41,329 bases of DNA from Prevotellaceae bacterium (GTDB lineage Bacteria > Bacteroidota > Bacteroidia > Bacteroidales > Bacteroidaceae). The stretch spans positions 11,420-52,748 of the forward strand of contig QAML01000081.1 of NCBI GenBank assembly GCA_003150315.1. Reading direction: 5' to 3'. The stretch's first letter is position 1. Each line of letters begins with the position of its first letter. Shown in pieces: positions 16,012-24,056 of this stretch. The translations under genes were made by a program, and so were the position numbers. A model generated the notes under the pieces. It had not been told where the DNA came from. It saw only the letters and a list, made by a program, of their open reading frames with translations, and searched no databases.

Positions 16012-16548
16012 ATGCGCGACAATCAAAACGAACTGCTGCCTCTGGTTACGCCCGACGGAAAAGTTACGGGCAGTGCCACTCGCGGCGAATGCCACGGCGG
16101 AAGCAAACTACTGCATCCCGTGGTACATCTTCACGTATTCAACAGCAACGGACAGCTGTATCTTCAACTCCGTCCCAAATGGAAAGACATACAGCCGGGA
16201 AAATGGGACACCGCAGTGGGAGGACACGTGGATTACGGCGAAGAAACCGAAGATGCTTTGCGCCGTGAAGTGAGAGAAGAACTCGGACTGGAGGATTTCA
16301 ATCCCAATTTCGAAATGCGATACGTGTTCGAATGTGAACGGGAATGCGAACTCGTTAACGTATTCGCCACAGTGTATGACGGAGAAATAACCCCGAGCGA
16401 AGAAACCGACGGAGGACGTTTTTTTGATATGGAAGAAATAAAAATGCTGTCGGGAAAGGGACTGTTCACACCTAATTTCGAAAGCGAATTCAAGCGTTTG
16501 AGCGAAAACGACATCCTTTCAAAATACTCGACAATCTATTGTCGGTAA
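16012..16548 (+). CDS. Nudix hydrolase
   Basis: The 178-residue protein has a complete Nudix box GHVDYGEETEDALRREVREE followed by LGLE, which fits G-x5-E-x7-REUxEExGU, at about residues 71-93. The N-terminus (LLPLVTPDGKVTGSATRGECH) resembles the YfcD / isopentenyl-diphosphate isomerase-like branch. Those proteins hydrolyse nucleoside or other diphosphates; the substrate here is unknown. It sits 68 nt after queA, behind a terminator, and its end overlaps the promoter region of the etf operon. Confidence 0.93.
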   Translation: MRDNQNELLPLVTPDGKVTGSATRGECHGGSKLLHPVVHLHVFNSNGQLYLQLRPKWKDIQPGKWDTAVGGHVDYGEETEDALRREVREELGLEDFNPNFEMRYVFECERECELVNVFATVYDGEITPSEETDGGRFFDMEEIKMLSGKGLFTPNFESEFKRLSENDILSKYSTIYCR

Positions 16549-16568
16549 AAGGAAAATGAGTAACTTTG
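16538..16568 (+). promoter_or_regulatory. Promoter of the etf operon
   Basis: TAACTTTG (16561-16568) is preceded by ATTG (16538-16541) with a 19-nt spacer. The -33 element lies inside the last codons of the Nudix gene. The leader is about 35 nt. Confidence 0.7.
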
Positions 16569-16605
16569 CAAATCGTAAGTAAACGAAAATAATAAAATTA
16601 GTATT

Positions 16606-17481
16606 ATGAGTTTGAAAATAGTAGTGCTTGCCAAGCAAGTGCCCGACACGCGAAATGTGGGCAAAGACGCTATGACTCCCGAAGGAACTGTCAACCGCGC
16701 CGCCCTGCCTGCAATCTTCAACCCCGAAGATCTTAACGCGCTCGAACAAGCCCTGCGCTTGAAAGACAAGAACCCCGGCTCTACGGTTACTGTTGTAACA
16801 ATGGGACCGCCGCGTGCCACCGATGTGATACGCGAAGCTCTTTATCGCGGAGCCGATAACGGAGTGCTCCTAACCGACAGAGCATTTGCAGGTGCGGATA
16901 CTCTGGCAACTTCATACGCTCTCTCCATGGCAATACGCAAGATAGGAGATTGCGACTTGATTATCGGCGGTCGTCAAGCCATTGACGGCGATACCGCACA
17001 GGTAGGTCCGCAGGTTGCAGAGAAGCTTGGTCTTAACCAGGTTACTTATGTTAACGACATCAACGAATGCGACGGCAAGGAAATCACAATAACCCGCCAC
17101 ATTGACGGAGGAACTGAAGTTGTTAAGGCACCCCTGCCCATCATGCTCACAGTAAACGGCGACGCTGCCCCGTGCCGTCCCCGCAATGCCAAAAGAGTAA
17201 TGAAATACAAACGTGCCATGACTCCAATAGAGCGTCCCGCAAACGGCGAACTCCCTTATGCGGAAGAATATGAGAAGAAACCTTATCTCAATATCACGCA
17301 GTGGACTGTAGCAGATGTGGACGGCGATTTGCAGCAATGCGGTCTCGCAGGTTCGCCAACAAAGGTGAAAGCTGTGCAGAACATCGTGTTCAAAACCAAA
17401 GAGAGTCATACTCTCGGCGCGAGCGACGATGAAATCAACGGACTAATTAAGGAATTACTCGCAAACCATACCATAGGATAA
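16606..17481 (+). CDS. etfB: Electron transfer flavoprotein beta subunit
   Basis: The 291-residue product begins KIVVLAKQVPDTR and carries VVTMGPPRA and LIIGGRQAIDGDTAQVGPQVAEKLG, the nucleotide-binding and subunit-contact signatures of EtfB. With EtfA it forms a soluble FAD heterodimer that takes electrons from acyl-CoA dehydrogenases. It is somewhat longer than the 250-265 residues of aerobic EtfB. It is the first gene of a three-gene operon; etfA starts 12 nt later. Confidence 0.95.
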   Translation: MSLKIVVLAKQVPDTRNVGKDAMTPEGTVNRAALPAIFNPEDLNALEQALRLKDKNPGSTVTVVTMGPPRATDVIREALYRGADNGVLLTDRAFAGADTLATSYALSMAIRKIGDCDLIIGGRQAIDGDTAQVGPQVAEKLGLNQVTYVNDINECDGKEITITRHIDGGTEVVKAPLPIMLTVNGDAAPCRPRNAKRVMKYKRAMTPIERPANGELPYAEEYEKKPYLNITQWTVADVDGDLQQCGLAGSPTKVKAVQNIVFKTKESHTLGASDDEINGLIKELLANHTIG

Positions 17482-17493
17482 AGAAAGACCGAT

Positions 17494-18516
17494 ATGAACA
17501 ACGTATTTGTATATTGCGAAATAGAAAAGACTACCGTTGAAGAGGTAAGTCTTGAACTTCTCACCAAAGGGCGTAAGCTTGCCAACCGTCTCGGAGTAAA
17601 ACTCGAGGCAGTGTGTGCCGGCACAGGCATTAAGGGACATGTTGAAAAACAGGTGCTGCCTTACGGCGTTGACGTGCTTCACGTTTTTGATCACGAAGGA
17701 CTTTATCCTTACACTTCCAAACCTCATACATCGGTGCTTGTGAATCTTTTCAAACGCGAGCAACCTCAGATTTGTCTTATGGGAGCTACCGTTATCGGTC
17801 GCGATCTTGGTCCGAGAGTTTCCTCAAGTCTTCACAGCGGTCTCACAGCAGACTGTACAGCTCTTGAGATTGGTGATTTCGATGACAAGAAAACCGGTAA
17901 GTCTTACAAGGATTTGCTTTTCCAAATCCGTCCTGCTTTCGGCGGAAACATAGTTGCAACCATTGTTAACCCGGAGAATCGTCCCCAGATGGCTACTGTG
18001 CGCAGCGGTGTTATGAAAGCCGAAGTTCTTGACGAGAATTATAAGGGCGAGGTGGTATATGAAAATACCGAGGACTTCGTTCCCGAGTCCGATTACGTAG
18101 TTAAGGTTATCGAACGCCATGTTGAGAAAGCCAAGAACAATCTTAAGGGTGCCGCTATCATTGTTGCCGGCGGTTATGGTGTAGGTAGTGCCGACGGTTT
18201 CAAACTTCTTTATGAGTTTGCCAATGAAATTCATGCAGAAGTAGGAGCAAGTCGCGCCGCTGTAGATGCCGGTTTTTGCGCTTCCGACCTTCAGATTGGT
18301 CAGACGGGCGTTACCGTGCGTCCCAAGGTTTATATTGCCTGCGGTATTTCGGGTGCCATTCAGCATGTGGCAGGTATGAAAGAGAGCGGCATTGTTATTT
18401 CTATCAATACAGACCCTGATGCGCCTATCAATAAGATAGCCGACTATGTTATCTTGGGTTCCGTTGAGGAAGTATTGCCTAAGATGATAAAGTATTACAA
18501 AGAAAACAGCAAGTAA
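17494..18516 (+). CDS. etfA: Electron transfer flavoprotein alpha subunit
   Basis: This 340-residue protein has the N-terminal ETF fold and the strongly conserved C-terminal FAD domain. In that domain, VAGGYGVGSADGFKLL, GASRAAVDAG, QIGQTGVTVRP and ISGAIQHVAGM are visible (about 220-300). It contributes most of the FAD contacts of the heterodimer. It is followed after 27 nt by the acyl-CoA dehydrogenase, the likely electron partner. Confidence 0.95.
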   Translation: MNNVFVYCEIEKTTVEEVSLELLTKGRKLANRLGVKLEAVCAGTGIKGHVEKQVLPYGVDVLHVFDHEGLYPYTSKPHTSVLVNLFKREQPQICLMGATVIGRDLGPRVSSSLHSGLTADCTALEIGDFDDKKTGKSYKDLLFQIRPAFGGNIVATIVNPENRPQMATVRSGVMKAEVLDENYKGEVVYENTEDFVPESDYVVKVIERHVEKAKNNLKGAAIIVAGGYGVGSADGFKLLYEFANEIHAEVGASRAAVDAGFCASDLQIGQTGVTVRPKVYIACGISGAIQHVAGMKESGIVISINTDPDAPINKIADYVILGSVEEVLPKMIKYYKENSK

Positions 18517-18543
18517 AGGAACTTGACAAAATCATAAAAAGCA

Positions 18544-20274
18544 ATGGCAAATTTCTATTCAGATAAGCCGGAACTGAAGTTCCATTTGAATAACGCCCTG
18601 ATGAAAAAGATTGTCGCTCTTCGCGAAGGCGACTATTCTGATGCGGCTAAATACGATTATGCGCCTGTTGATTTCAACGACGCAATGGACAGCTACGACC
18701 GTGTGCTTGAAATCGTGGGTGATGTAACGGCAAACGTTGTGGCTCCCAACGCAGAGGGCGTTGATGCCGAGGGTCCGCATCTCAAGGACGGCAGAGTTAG
18801 TTACGCCGAGGGTACCAAAGAAAATCTCGCAAATACTATTGCTGCGGGAATGAATGGTATGACCATGCCGCGCAGATACGGCGGTCTTAATTTCCCTATC
18901 ACTGCGTACACTCTTGCAAACGAGATTGTTTCTGCCGGAGATGCCGGTTTTGAAAATATATGGAGTCTTCAGGACTGCATAGAAACTCTTTACGAATTCG
19001 GAAACGAGGAGCAGAGAGAGAAATACATTCCGCGCGTTTGCGCAGGTGAGACAATGTCCATGGACCTTACCGAACCGGATGCAGGAAGCGACTTGCAGAG
19101 CGTTATGCTCCGTGCCACTTATTCCGAAAAGGACGGCTGCTGGTTGCTCAACGGTGTGAAACGTTTCATTACCAACGGCGACTCGGACATTCACCTTGTG
19201 CTTGCACGTTCTGAGGAAGGCACGCGCGACGGTCGCGGTCTTTCCATGTTCATTTACGACAAGCGTCAGGGCGGAGTTGATGTGCGCCGCATAGAAAACA
19301 AGCTTGGTATTCACGGATCGCCTACCTGCGAACTTGTTTACAAGAACGCCCATGCAGAACTTTGCGGCGAACGTCGCTTAGGTCTTATAAAATATGTCAT
19401 GGCTCTTATGAACGGTGCGCGTCTCGGCATTGCCGCTCAGAGTGTGGGTATAAGCCAGGCTGCTTACGATGAAGCTCTTGCTTATGCCAAGGATCGCTGC
19501 CAGTTTGGCAAAGCTATCGTTGACATGCCCCCTGTTTATAACATGCTTGCCACAATTAAGGCAAAACTTGACGCGGGTCGTGCACTTCTTTACGAAACTT
19601 CGCGCTACGTTGACATTTACAAGTCATACGATGACATTGCACGCAGCCGCAAACTCACTCCCGAAGAGCGCAAGGAGCAGAAAAAGTACACCCGTCTTGC
19701 AGATTGTTTCACTCCGCTTGCAAAGGGTATGAACTCCGAGTATGCTAATCAGAACTCTTATGACTGTATTCAGGTACATGGCGGTTCTGGTTTCATGCTT
19801 GAGTATGCTTGCCAGCGTTTGTATCGCGATGCCCGCATCACAAGTATATACGAAGGCACAACACAGTTGCAGACTGTGGCTGCCATTCGCTATGTAACCA
19901 ACGGCACATACATGAATGTCATCCGCGAGTACGAGGAAATCGAAGTGCCCGAGGCTTACAAGAGCATCAAGGTCCGCATTCACGCCATGGCTGATGCTTG
20001 CGAAGCTGCAGTGAACAAGGTTAAGGAAGCCGGCAACCAGGATTATCATGATCTTGTGGCTCGCAACCTTTACGAAATGACTGCTGATGTGGTTATGTCG
20101 CTGCTTTTGCTTCGCGACACGGTTGAAGCTCCGGAACTTTTCGAAAAGAGTCTCAAGGTTTACGTTAATCTTGCCGAGGCTGAGATAGCAAAGCATGCTG
20201 CCATCGTAAACAATACCAACGTTGAGGACATTGAGAACTACGTTCAGGTAGCTGCAAAGGCTGAAGAAGAGTAA
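18544..20274 (+). CDS. Acyl-CoA dehydrogenase
   Basis: The 576-residue flavoenzyme has the N-terminal and middle domains (MDLTEPDAGSDLQS, RFITNGDSDIH) and the C-terminal four-helix domain of acyl-CoA dehydrogenases. Its catalytic glutamate lies in SIYEGTTQLQ near residue 436. An extra 130-residue C-terminal region is typical of the long ACAD forms seen in Bacteroidetes. It oxidises an acyl-CoA to the enoyl-CoA or, in fermenters, may work in the reductive direction, with electrons carried by the EtfAB encoded just upstream. Chain length and direction are not readable from sequence. Confidence 0.93.
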   Translation: MANFYSDKPELKFHLNNALMKKIVALREGDYSDAAKYDYAPVDFNDAMDSYDRVLEIVGDVTANVVAPNAEGVDAEGPHLKDGRVSYAEGTKENLANTIAAGMNGMTMPRRYGGLNFPITAYTLANEIVSAGDAGFENIWSLQDCIETLYEFGNEEQREKYIPRVCAGETMSMDLTEPDAGSDLQSVMLRATYSEKDGCWLLNGVKRFITNGDSDIHLVLARSEEGTRDGRGLSMFIYDKRQGGVDVRRIENKLGIHGSPTCELVYKNAHAELCGERRLGLIKYVMALMNGARLGIAAQSVGISQAAYDEALAYAKDRCQFGKAIVDMPPVYNMLATIKAKLDAGRALLYETSRYVDIYKSYDDIARSRKLTPEERKEQKKYTRLADCFTPLAKGMNSEYANQNSYDCIQVHGGSGFMLEYACQRLYRDARITSIYEGTTQLQTVAAIRYVTNGTYMNVIREYEEIEVPEAYKSIKVRIHAMADACEAAVNKVKEAGNQDYHDLVARNLYEMTADVVMSLLLLRDTVEAPELFEKSLKVYVNLAEAEIAKHAAIVNNTNVEDIENYVQVAAKAEEE

Positions 20275-20317
20275 GATTTTTTCCCGGATGTACTTCCGGA
20301 CGGAATAACACCTTATG

Positions 20318-20356
20318 AAGGTGCGCCGAAGACTTAAAACTCCGGCGCACCTTTTT
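20318..20356 (+). terminator. Terminator after the acyl-CoA dehydrogenase
   Basis: AAGGTGCGCCG (20318-20328) pairs with its complement at 20343-20353, followed by T. A second stem AAATGCGG / CCGCATTT lies at 20453-20475. Confidence 0.9.
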
Positions 20357-20487
20357 GTTTTGTTTTTGATGAAAGATGTCATGCACCACATGTAGCAATG
20401 TGTGAAAATAATGTGCCTTGATGTTGTAGTCCTTCCGCTTTTTGCCATTGAGAAATGCGGGAAAATTCCGCATTTTTCCCGCCACAT

Positions 20488-20607
20488 AAAAAACACATGG
20501 CTTATCGTAAAAAATACAAGCCATGTATTTTAAAATATAAGGCACTTATTTCAAAATATATGCCTTGTATTTTTCGCCTTTCTAAGTATTTGAAACACTG
20601 CAACTTA
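20488..20607 (-). repeat. Intergenic 21-bp-period element, copy E4 (complete, 120 bp)
   Basis: On the minus strand TAAGTTGCAG (20607-20598) is followed after 33 nt by AAAAATA and the sites CAAGGCATA, AGTGCCTTA, CATGGCTTG and TAAGCCATG, separated by TATTTTGAAATA, TATTTTAAAATA and TATTTTTTACGA. It ends TGTTTTTT. The variable segment shares CTTAGAAAG with E1. The TAAGTT end lies in a small dyad CAACTT-ATAG-AAGTTG. Confidence 0.93.
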
Positions 20608-20776
20608 TAGAAGTTGTGGAAAGATGAGTAAACTGCTGATTAATAGGTGGTTGCGGAAAACGGCTCCCATTGTCCGTTATGATGAGCGGAACGGCGGTGT
20701 TTTTCCTTCTCGTCCGATGTTTTCAATGTCGTACTCCGGCGGAATTTCCGGCACTTAAAAATAGAAAATAATGTGT
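20608..20776. other. Intergenic stretch before the galM promoter
   Basis: The 645-nt gap between the dehydrogenase and the epimerase contains two terminator-like stems, E4, this unassigned spacer, the promoter and a leader of about 110 nt. No gene or recognised riboswitch is seen. Confidence 0.5.
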
Positions 20777-20808
20777 TTTGGGTGTGTGAAGTCTTTTTTG
20801 TAATTTTA
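20777..20808 (+). promoter_or_regulatory. Promoter of the aldose 1-epimerase gene
   Basis: TTTG (20777-20780), a 20-nt spacer and TAATTTTA (20801-20808). The predicted leader is about 110 nt, longer than for most genes here. Confidence 0.7.
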
Positions 20809-20919
20809 CGCCGCGATAGAGAAATAAAATGCGCAGGCACTGCGTTATGAAATAAAACGGTGTGCAATGTGCGGCATCTTATGATGTAAACCATTAATAG
20901 TAACAAAAATAAAAAAGCA

Positions 20920-22095
20920 ATGAAAAATTTCAAATTCTTCGCAGGCATGGCTGCCATGATGGCTGCCATGGTATTTACAGGCTGCGACAGCAAACAGGCT
21001 GCAACCACAACTCTTTCGGGACTCGAGCCGGCTAAGTTCGATTCCACCATTGACGGTCAGAAAACCGCCCTTTACACTTTGAAAAATGCCAACGGCATGG
21101 AAGTTTGCATCACAAACTTCGGCGGTCGTATCGTGTCTGTTATGGTTCCCGACAAAAACGGCGACATGAAGGACGTGGTTCTCGGTTTCGACAACGTTTA
21201 CAATTATGCTGATGCAGAGCATACCCCAAGCGATTTCGGTGCTGCTATCGGTCGTTATGCAAACCGTATTGACCAAGGCAAATTTACTCTTGAGGGAAAG
21301 ACCATTCAGCTTCCGCAGAACGACGGCAAAAACTGCCTGCACGGAGGTCCGAAGGGCTGGCAGTATGCTGTTTATACCGCTAATCAGGTTGACGACAAAA
21401 CTCTCGAACTTACTCTCAATTCTCCCGACGGCGATATGAATTTCCCGGGCAATGTAACGGCTAAGGTTACTTACAAACTTACCGACGACAATGCCATAGA
21501 CATTAATTACGAGGCTACGAGCGACGCTCCCACGGTGATAAACATGACAAACCACTCGTATTTCAATCTTAATGGCGACCCTGCAAAACCCATTACCAAT
21601 TGCAAACTTTACGTGAATGCTGACAATTTCACACCTATCAATGATACGTTCATTCCTCTCGGAACCATTGTTCCCGTAAAGGACAATCCCGAAGTGGATT
21701 TCACCACTCCTACCGAAGTTGGCAAGAATGTTGAGAATTTCAGCAACGAACAGATTAAGTTTGCCAATGGTTTCGACTTCAACTGGGTGCTTAACACTTA
21801 CAAGGACGGCAAAGGCGACGATACCAAAGTGGCTGCAAGCGTAGTAAGCCCCGAAACAGGAATTAAACTTGAGGTCTTCACAAACGAACCGGGCATTCAG
21901 GTTTACAGCGGAAACTTCCTCAACGGCAAGATAACCGGCAAGAACGGCAAAGTGTATGAGAAACATGCTGCAATATGCCTCGAATCACAGCATTTCCCCA
22001 ATACTCCCAACCAACCGGAGTGGCCTTCTGCTGAACTTAAGCCGGGTCAGACTTACAAGAGCCATTGCATTTTCAAATTCTCTGTGGAAAAATAA
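20920..22095 (+). CDS. galM: Aldose 1-epimerase (mutarotase) lipoprotein
   Basis: The 391-residue product starts with a lipoprotein signal (KNFKFFAGMAAMMAAMVFTGC, lipidated Cys about 23), so it acts outside the cytoplasm. The galactose-mutarotase fold follows: GRYANRIDQGKF, the histidine motif CLHGGPKGW, NMTNHSYFNLNG, and the C-terminal ESQHFPNTPNQPEWPS carrying the catalytic Glu. It interconverts alpha and beta anomers of free hexoses. It is a single gene with a strong convergent terminator. Confidence 0.94.
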   Translation: MKNFKFFAGMAAMMAAMVFTGCDSKQAATTTLSGLEPAKFDSTIDGQKTALYTLKNANGMEVCITNFGGRIVSVMVPDKNGDMKDVVLGFDNVYNYADAEHTPSDFGAAIGRYANRIDQGKFTLEGKTIQLPQNDGKNCLHGGPKGWQYAVYTANQVDDKTLELTLNSPDGDMNFPGNVTAKVTYKLTDDNAIDINYEATSDAPTVINMTNHSYFNLNGDPAKPITNCKLYVNADNFTPINDTFIPLGTIVPVKDNPEVDFTTPTEVGKNVENFSNEQIKFANGFDFNWVLNTYKDGKGDDTKVAASVVSPETGIKLEVFTNEPGIQVYSGNFLNGKITGKNGKVYEKHAAICLESQHFPNTPNQPEWPSAELKPGQTYKSHCIFKFSVEK

Positions 22096-22112
22096 GAAAC
22101 ATGTGAATAACG

Positions 22113-22146
22113 AAAATCCCCGCAATCAGTTTGCGGGGATTTTTGT
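22113..22146. terminator. Bidirectional terminator between galM and the DUF4435 gene
   Basis: AAAATCCCCGCAA and its exact complement (22131-22143) enclose a 5-nt loop with A and T flanks. The stop codon of the DUF4435 gene (22126-22128) lies in the loop. Confidence 0.93.
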
Positions 22147-23157
22147 TTGTGATTGTTCGGCTTTCAACCGTTCCACGAAATCTTTTATCTTCTCCAAAAT
22201 CTGTTCATACTGCGGAGCGTTGTAAAAACCTGTCTGTTTCTTCAGCATAAAATCGCATGGCGCAGTGCTGTGGCGGTATCCCGACAATTCGTTTTGCAAC
22301 TGTTTGTCGTTTGTGGCAAGTTTGTGGATTTCTCTCTCCCTTTCGCGGCGCAACATCTCGCACACGCTCGATACCAAAGGCGATACCACCGCATCAAAAA
22401 TGTCGTGCCCGCGTATGTACATGTAAACGTTTTCGGGCATAACGCCAAGCGTTCGCAACTTTTGCTTCAACGCCGGATATTCTTCCTTTGCCTGCGGAAA
22501 CGTGTGCTGCAACGAAGAAATTGTGCGGTTTACCTTTTTGCGCAAAACCTCTATGGCTTTGTCAGGATGAAGTAAATTAATGTCTCCCATGGAAAAGACG
22601 GCGCACATATTCGCCATTGAGAAATTGTTGTGATACCCCCGGCGATAACACCATATATTCCAAATGAACAAGGGGTAAATGGTTTGCGAGAAGTCCCTCA
22701 TGAACTTTTCAAAATCAAACGCCTTGCGATCGTTAAGCGTAGACATTACGCAAACATTATGGAGTGAGGGGGCGTAACATTGGAAATTCTCAATGGCATA
22801 AGCAAAAGTGTGGAAAACGTAAGGGTTTTTGCACACAATTTTCGAGCTTTCCGTTGCCCCTTGCATGAGATAATCGTAATCTGCATCGACACACGCAATC
22901 ATGTTCTGCCCTAATTTTCCGCGCAGAATGTTTGTAATAGCCACTTTCTTGCCTTTGGCGAGAGATGTGCGCGATGGGAGCATTACTTCGAAGTAAATGT
23001 TTTTGTCTTCAAAGCGTCCCAGCACGTTTCTCCAAAAGAAAATATCGTCGAAACTCTCTACATAAGCTACGATGCGCCTTCTTGCTCCTTGCGCACGAAG
23101 CTTTGTGGCCGCGCCAATGTAGTTTGAGTTCAAATTGTCCGAGAGCCGTGTGCTCAT
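22126..23157 (-). CDS. DUF4435 protein, AriB-like Toprim nuclease candidate
   Basis: The 343-residue protein belongs by sequence pattern to DUF4435. A Toprim-like acidic arrangement is visible: Glu34 in VAYVESFDD, and Asp91 and Asp93 in ACVDADYD. In PARIS phage defence the DUF4435 partner AriB is a Toprim effector held by the ATPase AriA and released when a trigger is sensed. Here the ATPase gene lies directly upstream with a 6-nt gap, in the same order as ariA-ariB. The family call is by motif recall without a search. It could also be another ATPase-plus-Toprim system of the OLD group. The start at 23157 is the first Met of the frame after the ATPase stop. Confidence 0.75.
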   Translation of the reverse strand: MSTRLSDNLNSNYIGAATKLRAQGARRRIVAYVESFDDIFFWRNVLGRFEDKNIYFEVMLPSRTSLAKGKKVAITNILRGKLGQNMIACVDADYDYLMQGATESSKIVCKNPYVFHTFAYAIENFQCYAPSLHNVCVMSTLNDRKAFDFEKFMRDFSQTIYPLFIWNIWCYRRGYHNNFSMANMCAVFSMGDINLLHPDKAIEVLRKKVNRTISSLQHTFPQAKEEYPALKQKLRTLGVMPENVYMYIRGHDIFDAVVSPLVSSVCEMLRREREREIHKLATNDKQLQNELSGYRHSTAPCDFMLKKQTGFYNAPQYEQILEKIKDFVERLKAEQSQTKIPAN

Positions 23158-23163
23158 GACGCT

Positions 23164-23988
23164 TTATTCTTTTGTTATATCGCTTACTTCGGTAACACTG
23201 TCCATCCAGCCTTCCATTATAACAGCCGGCGAATGGGTTGTAAGTATTATCTGTGCGTTGGGATTCATTTCCCGGATAAGTCCTATGAGTTTTTGCTGCC
23301 ATTCAAAGTGAAGACTTGCTTCCGGTTCGTCGAGAAAAAGCACATAGGGGCGGTTATCTTCCACGAGGGCGGTTAATAAAATTATAAGCATCTGTTTTTC
23401 GCCCGATGAAAGCTTATAGAGCGATAGTTCTTCGTCGAATTGTATTATTTTTACCTCGTTGCTGTTTCGGTCAATATGCTTGCCGGTTTCGCCGAAAAGG
23501 TTGTCCACTGCGTCTTGAAACTTCTTTTTTGCCAGTGTTGCCTCTTGTGCTTTATTGCTTGCCTCGGGGTCGCCCGAAGTAAGGAGTTTAATCATTCGGT
23601 TTCCTATGTTCACCTGATAGTCGAGGTATCTCCTTTGCAGCGAATAGAGTTGAAAATCCGTTTCAGTCTTTACCGCACCATCTGAAAGCTGATTCAGAGC
23701 ATCGCCGTGCACAAGCGGTCGGTCGAAAGTCCTTACCATATCATAATGTATATAGGTGGCATCCGAAGGATAAAAGTCTATTTTCACACCAAATACCGGC
23801 GAATTTCCCACACTTCCCTCGTGAGTAGAAAGTCTCTGTGCAAGTCGGTTGAGAATTGTGCTTTTTCCTGCGCCGTTTATGCCGCTTAGTATGTTTACAT
23901 CGGGTTTCAAATCCCAAACAATATGTTTTTGTCCGTTCCAAAGGCTGGTTATCTCGAAACGTTTTATGTATTCTGCTGCTTTTTCCAT
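23164..23988 (-). CDS. AAA / ABC-type ATPase, AriA-like
   Basis: From ATG 23988 the protein has 274 residues. It contains Walker A GINGAGKST (about 36-44), the ABC signature LSSGEKQ, Walker B VLFLDEPEASLHFEWQ and the H-loop LTTHSP, typical of AAA_15/AAA_21 ATPases. It lacks membrane segments and a dimerisation coil of Rad50 length. It is shorter than the AriA proteins I know of, so it may be a compact relative. The upstream frame (to 24123) is rejected because it crosses the promoter and enters the divergent gene. It forms a bicistron with the DUF4435 gene. Confidence 0.82.
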   Translation of the reverse strand: MEKAAEYIKRFEITSLWNGQKHIVWDLKPDVNILSGINGAGKSTILNRLAQRLSTHEGSVGNSPVFGVKIDFYPSDATYIHYDMVRTFDRPLVHGDALNQLSDGAVKTETDFQLYSLQRRYLDYQVNIGNRMIKLLTSGDPEASNKAQEATLAKKKFQDAVDNLFGETGKHIDRNSNEVKIIQFDEELSLYKLSSGEKQMLIILLTALVEDNRPYVLFLDEPEASLHFEWQQKLIGLIREMNPNAQIILTTHSPAVIMEGWMDSVTEVSDITKE

Positions 23989-24005
23989 ATTGTGATTGTT
24001 TGCTT

Positions 24006-24036
24006 CAAAATTACGAATAATCTTTGAACTTGCAAA
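24006..24036 (-). promoter_or_regulatory. Promoter of the ATPase-DUF4435 pair
   Basis: On the minus strand TTTG (24036-24033), a 19-nt spacer and TAATTTTG (24013-24006) are a full consensus match. The leader is about 14 nt. It overlaps the divergent promoter of the ABC operon. Confidence 0.85.
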
Positions 24037-24052
24037 CAAATCGCTAATTTTG
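24023..24052 (+). promoter_or_regulatory. Promoter of the ABC importer operon, leaderless
   Basis: TTTG (24023-24026), an 18-nt spacer and TAATTTTG (24045-24052). The ATG follows four bases later, so the mRNA should start at the codon. The -33 elements of the two divergent promoters lie within one another's spacer. Confidence 0.85.
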
Positions 24053-24056
24053 CAGT

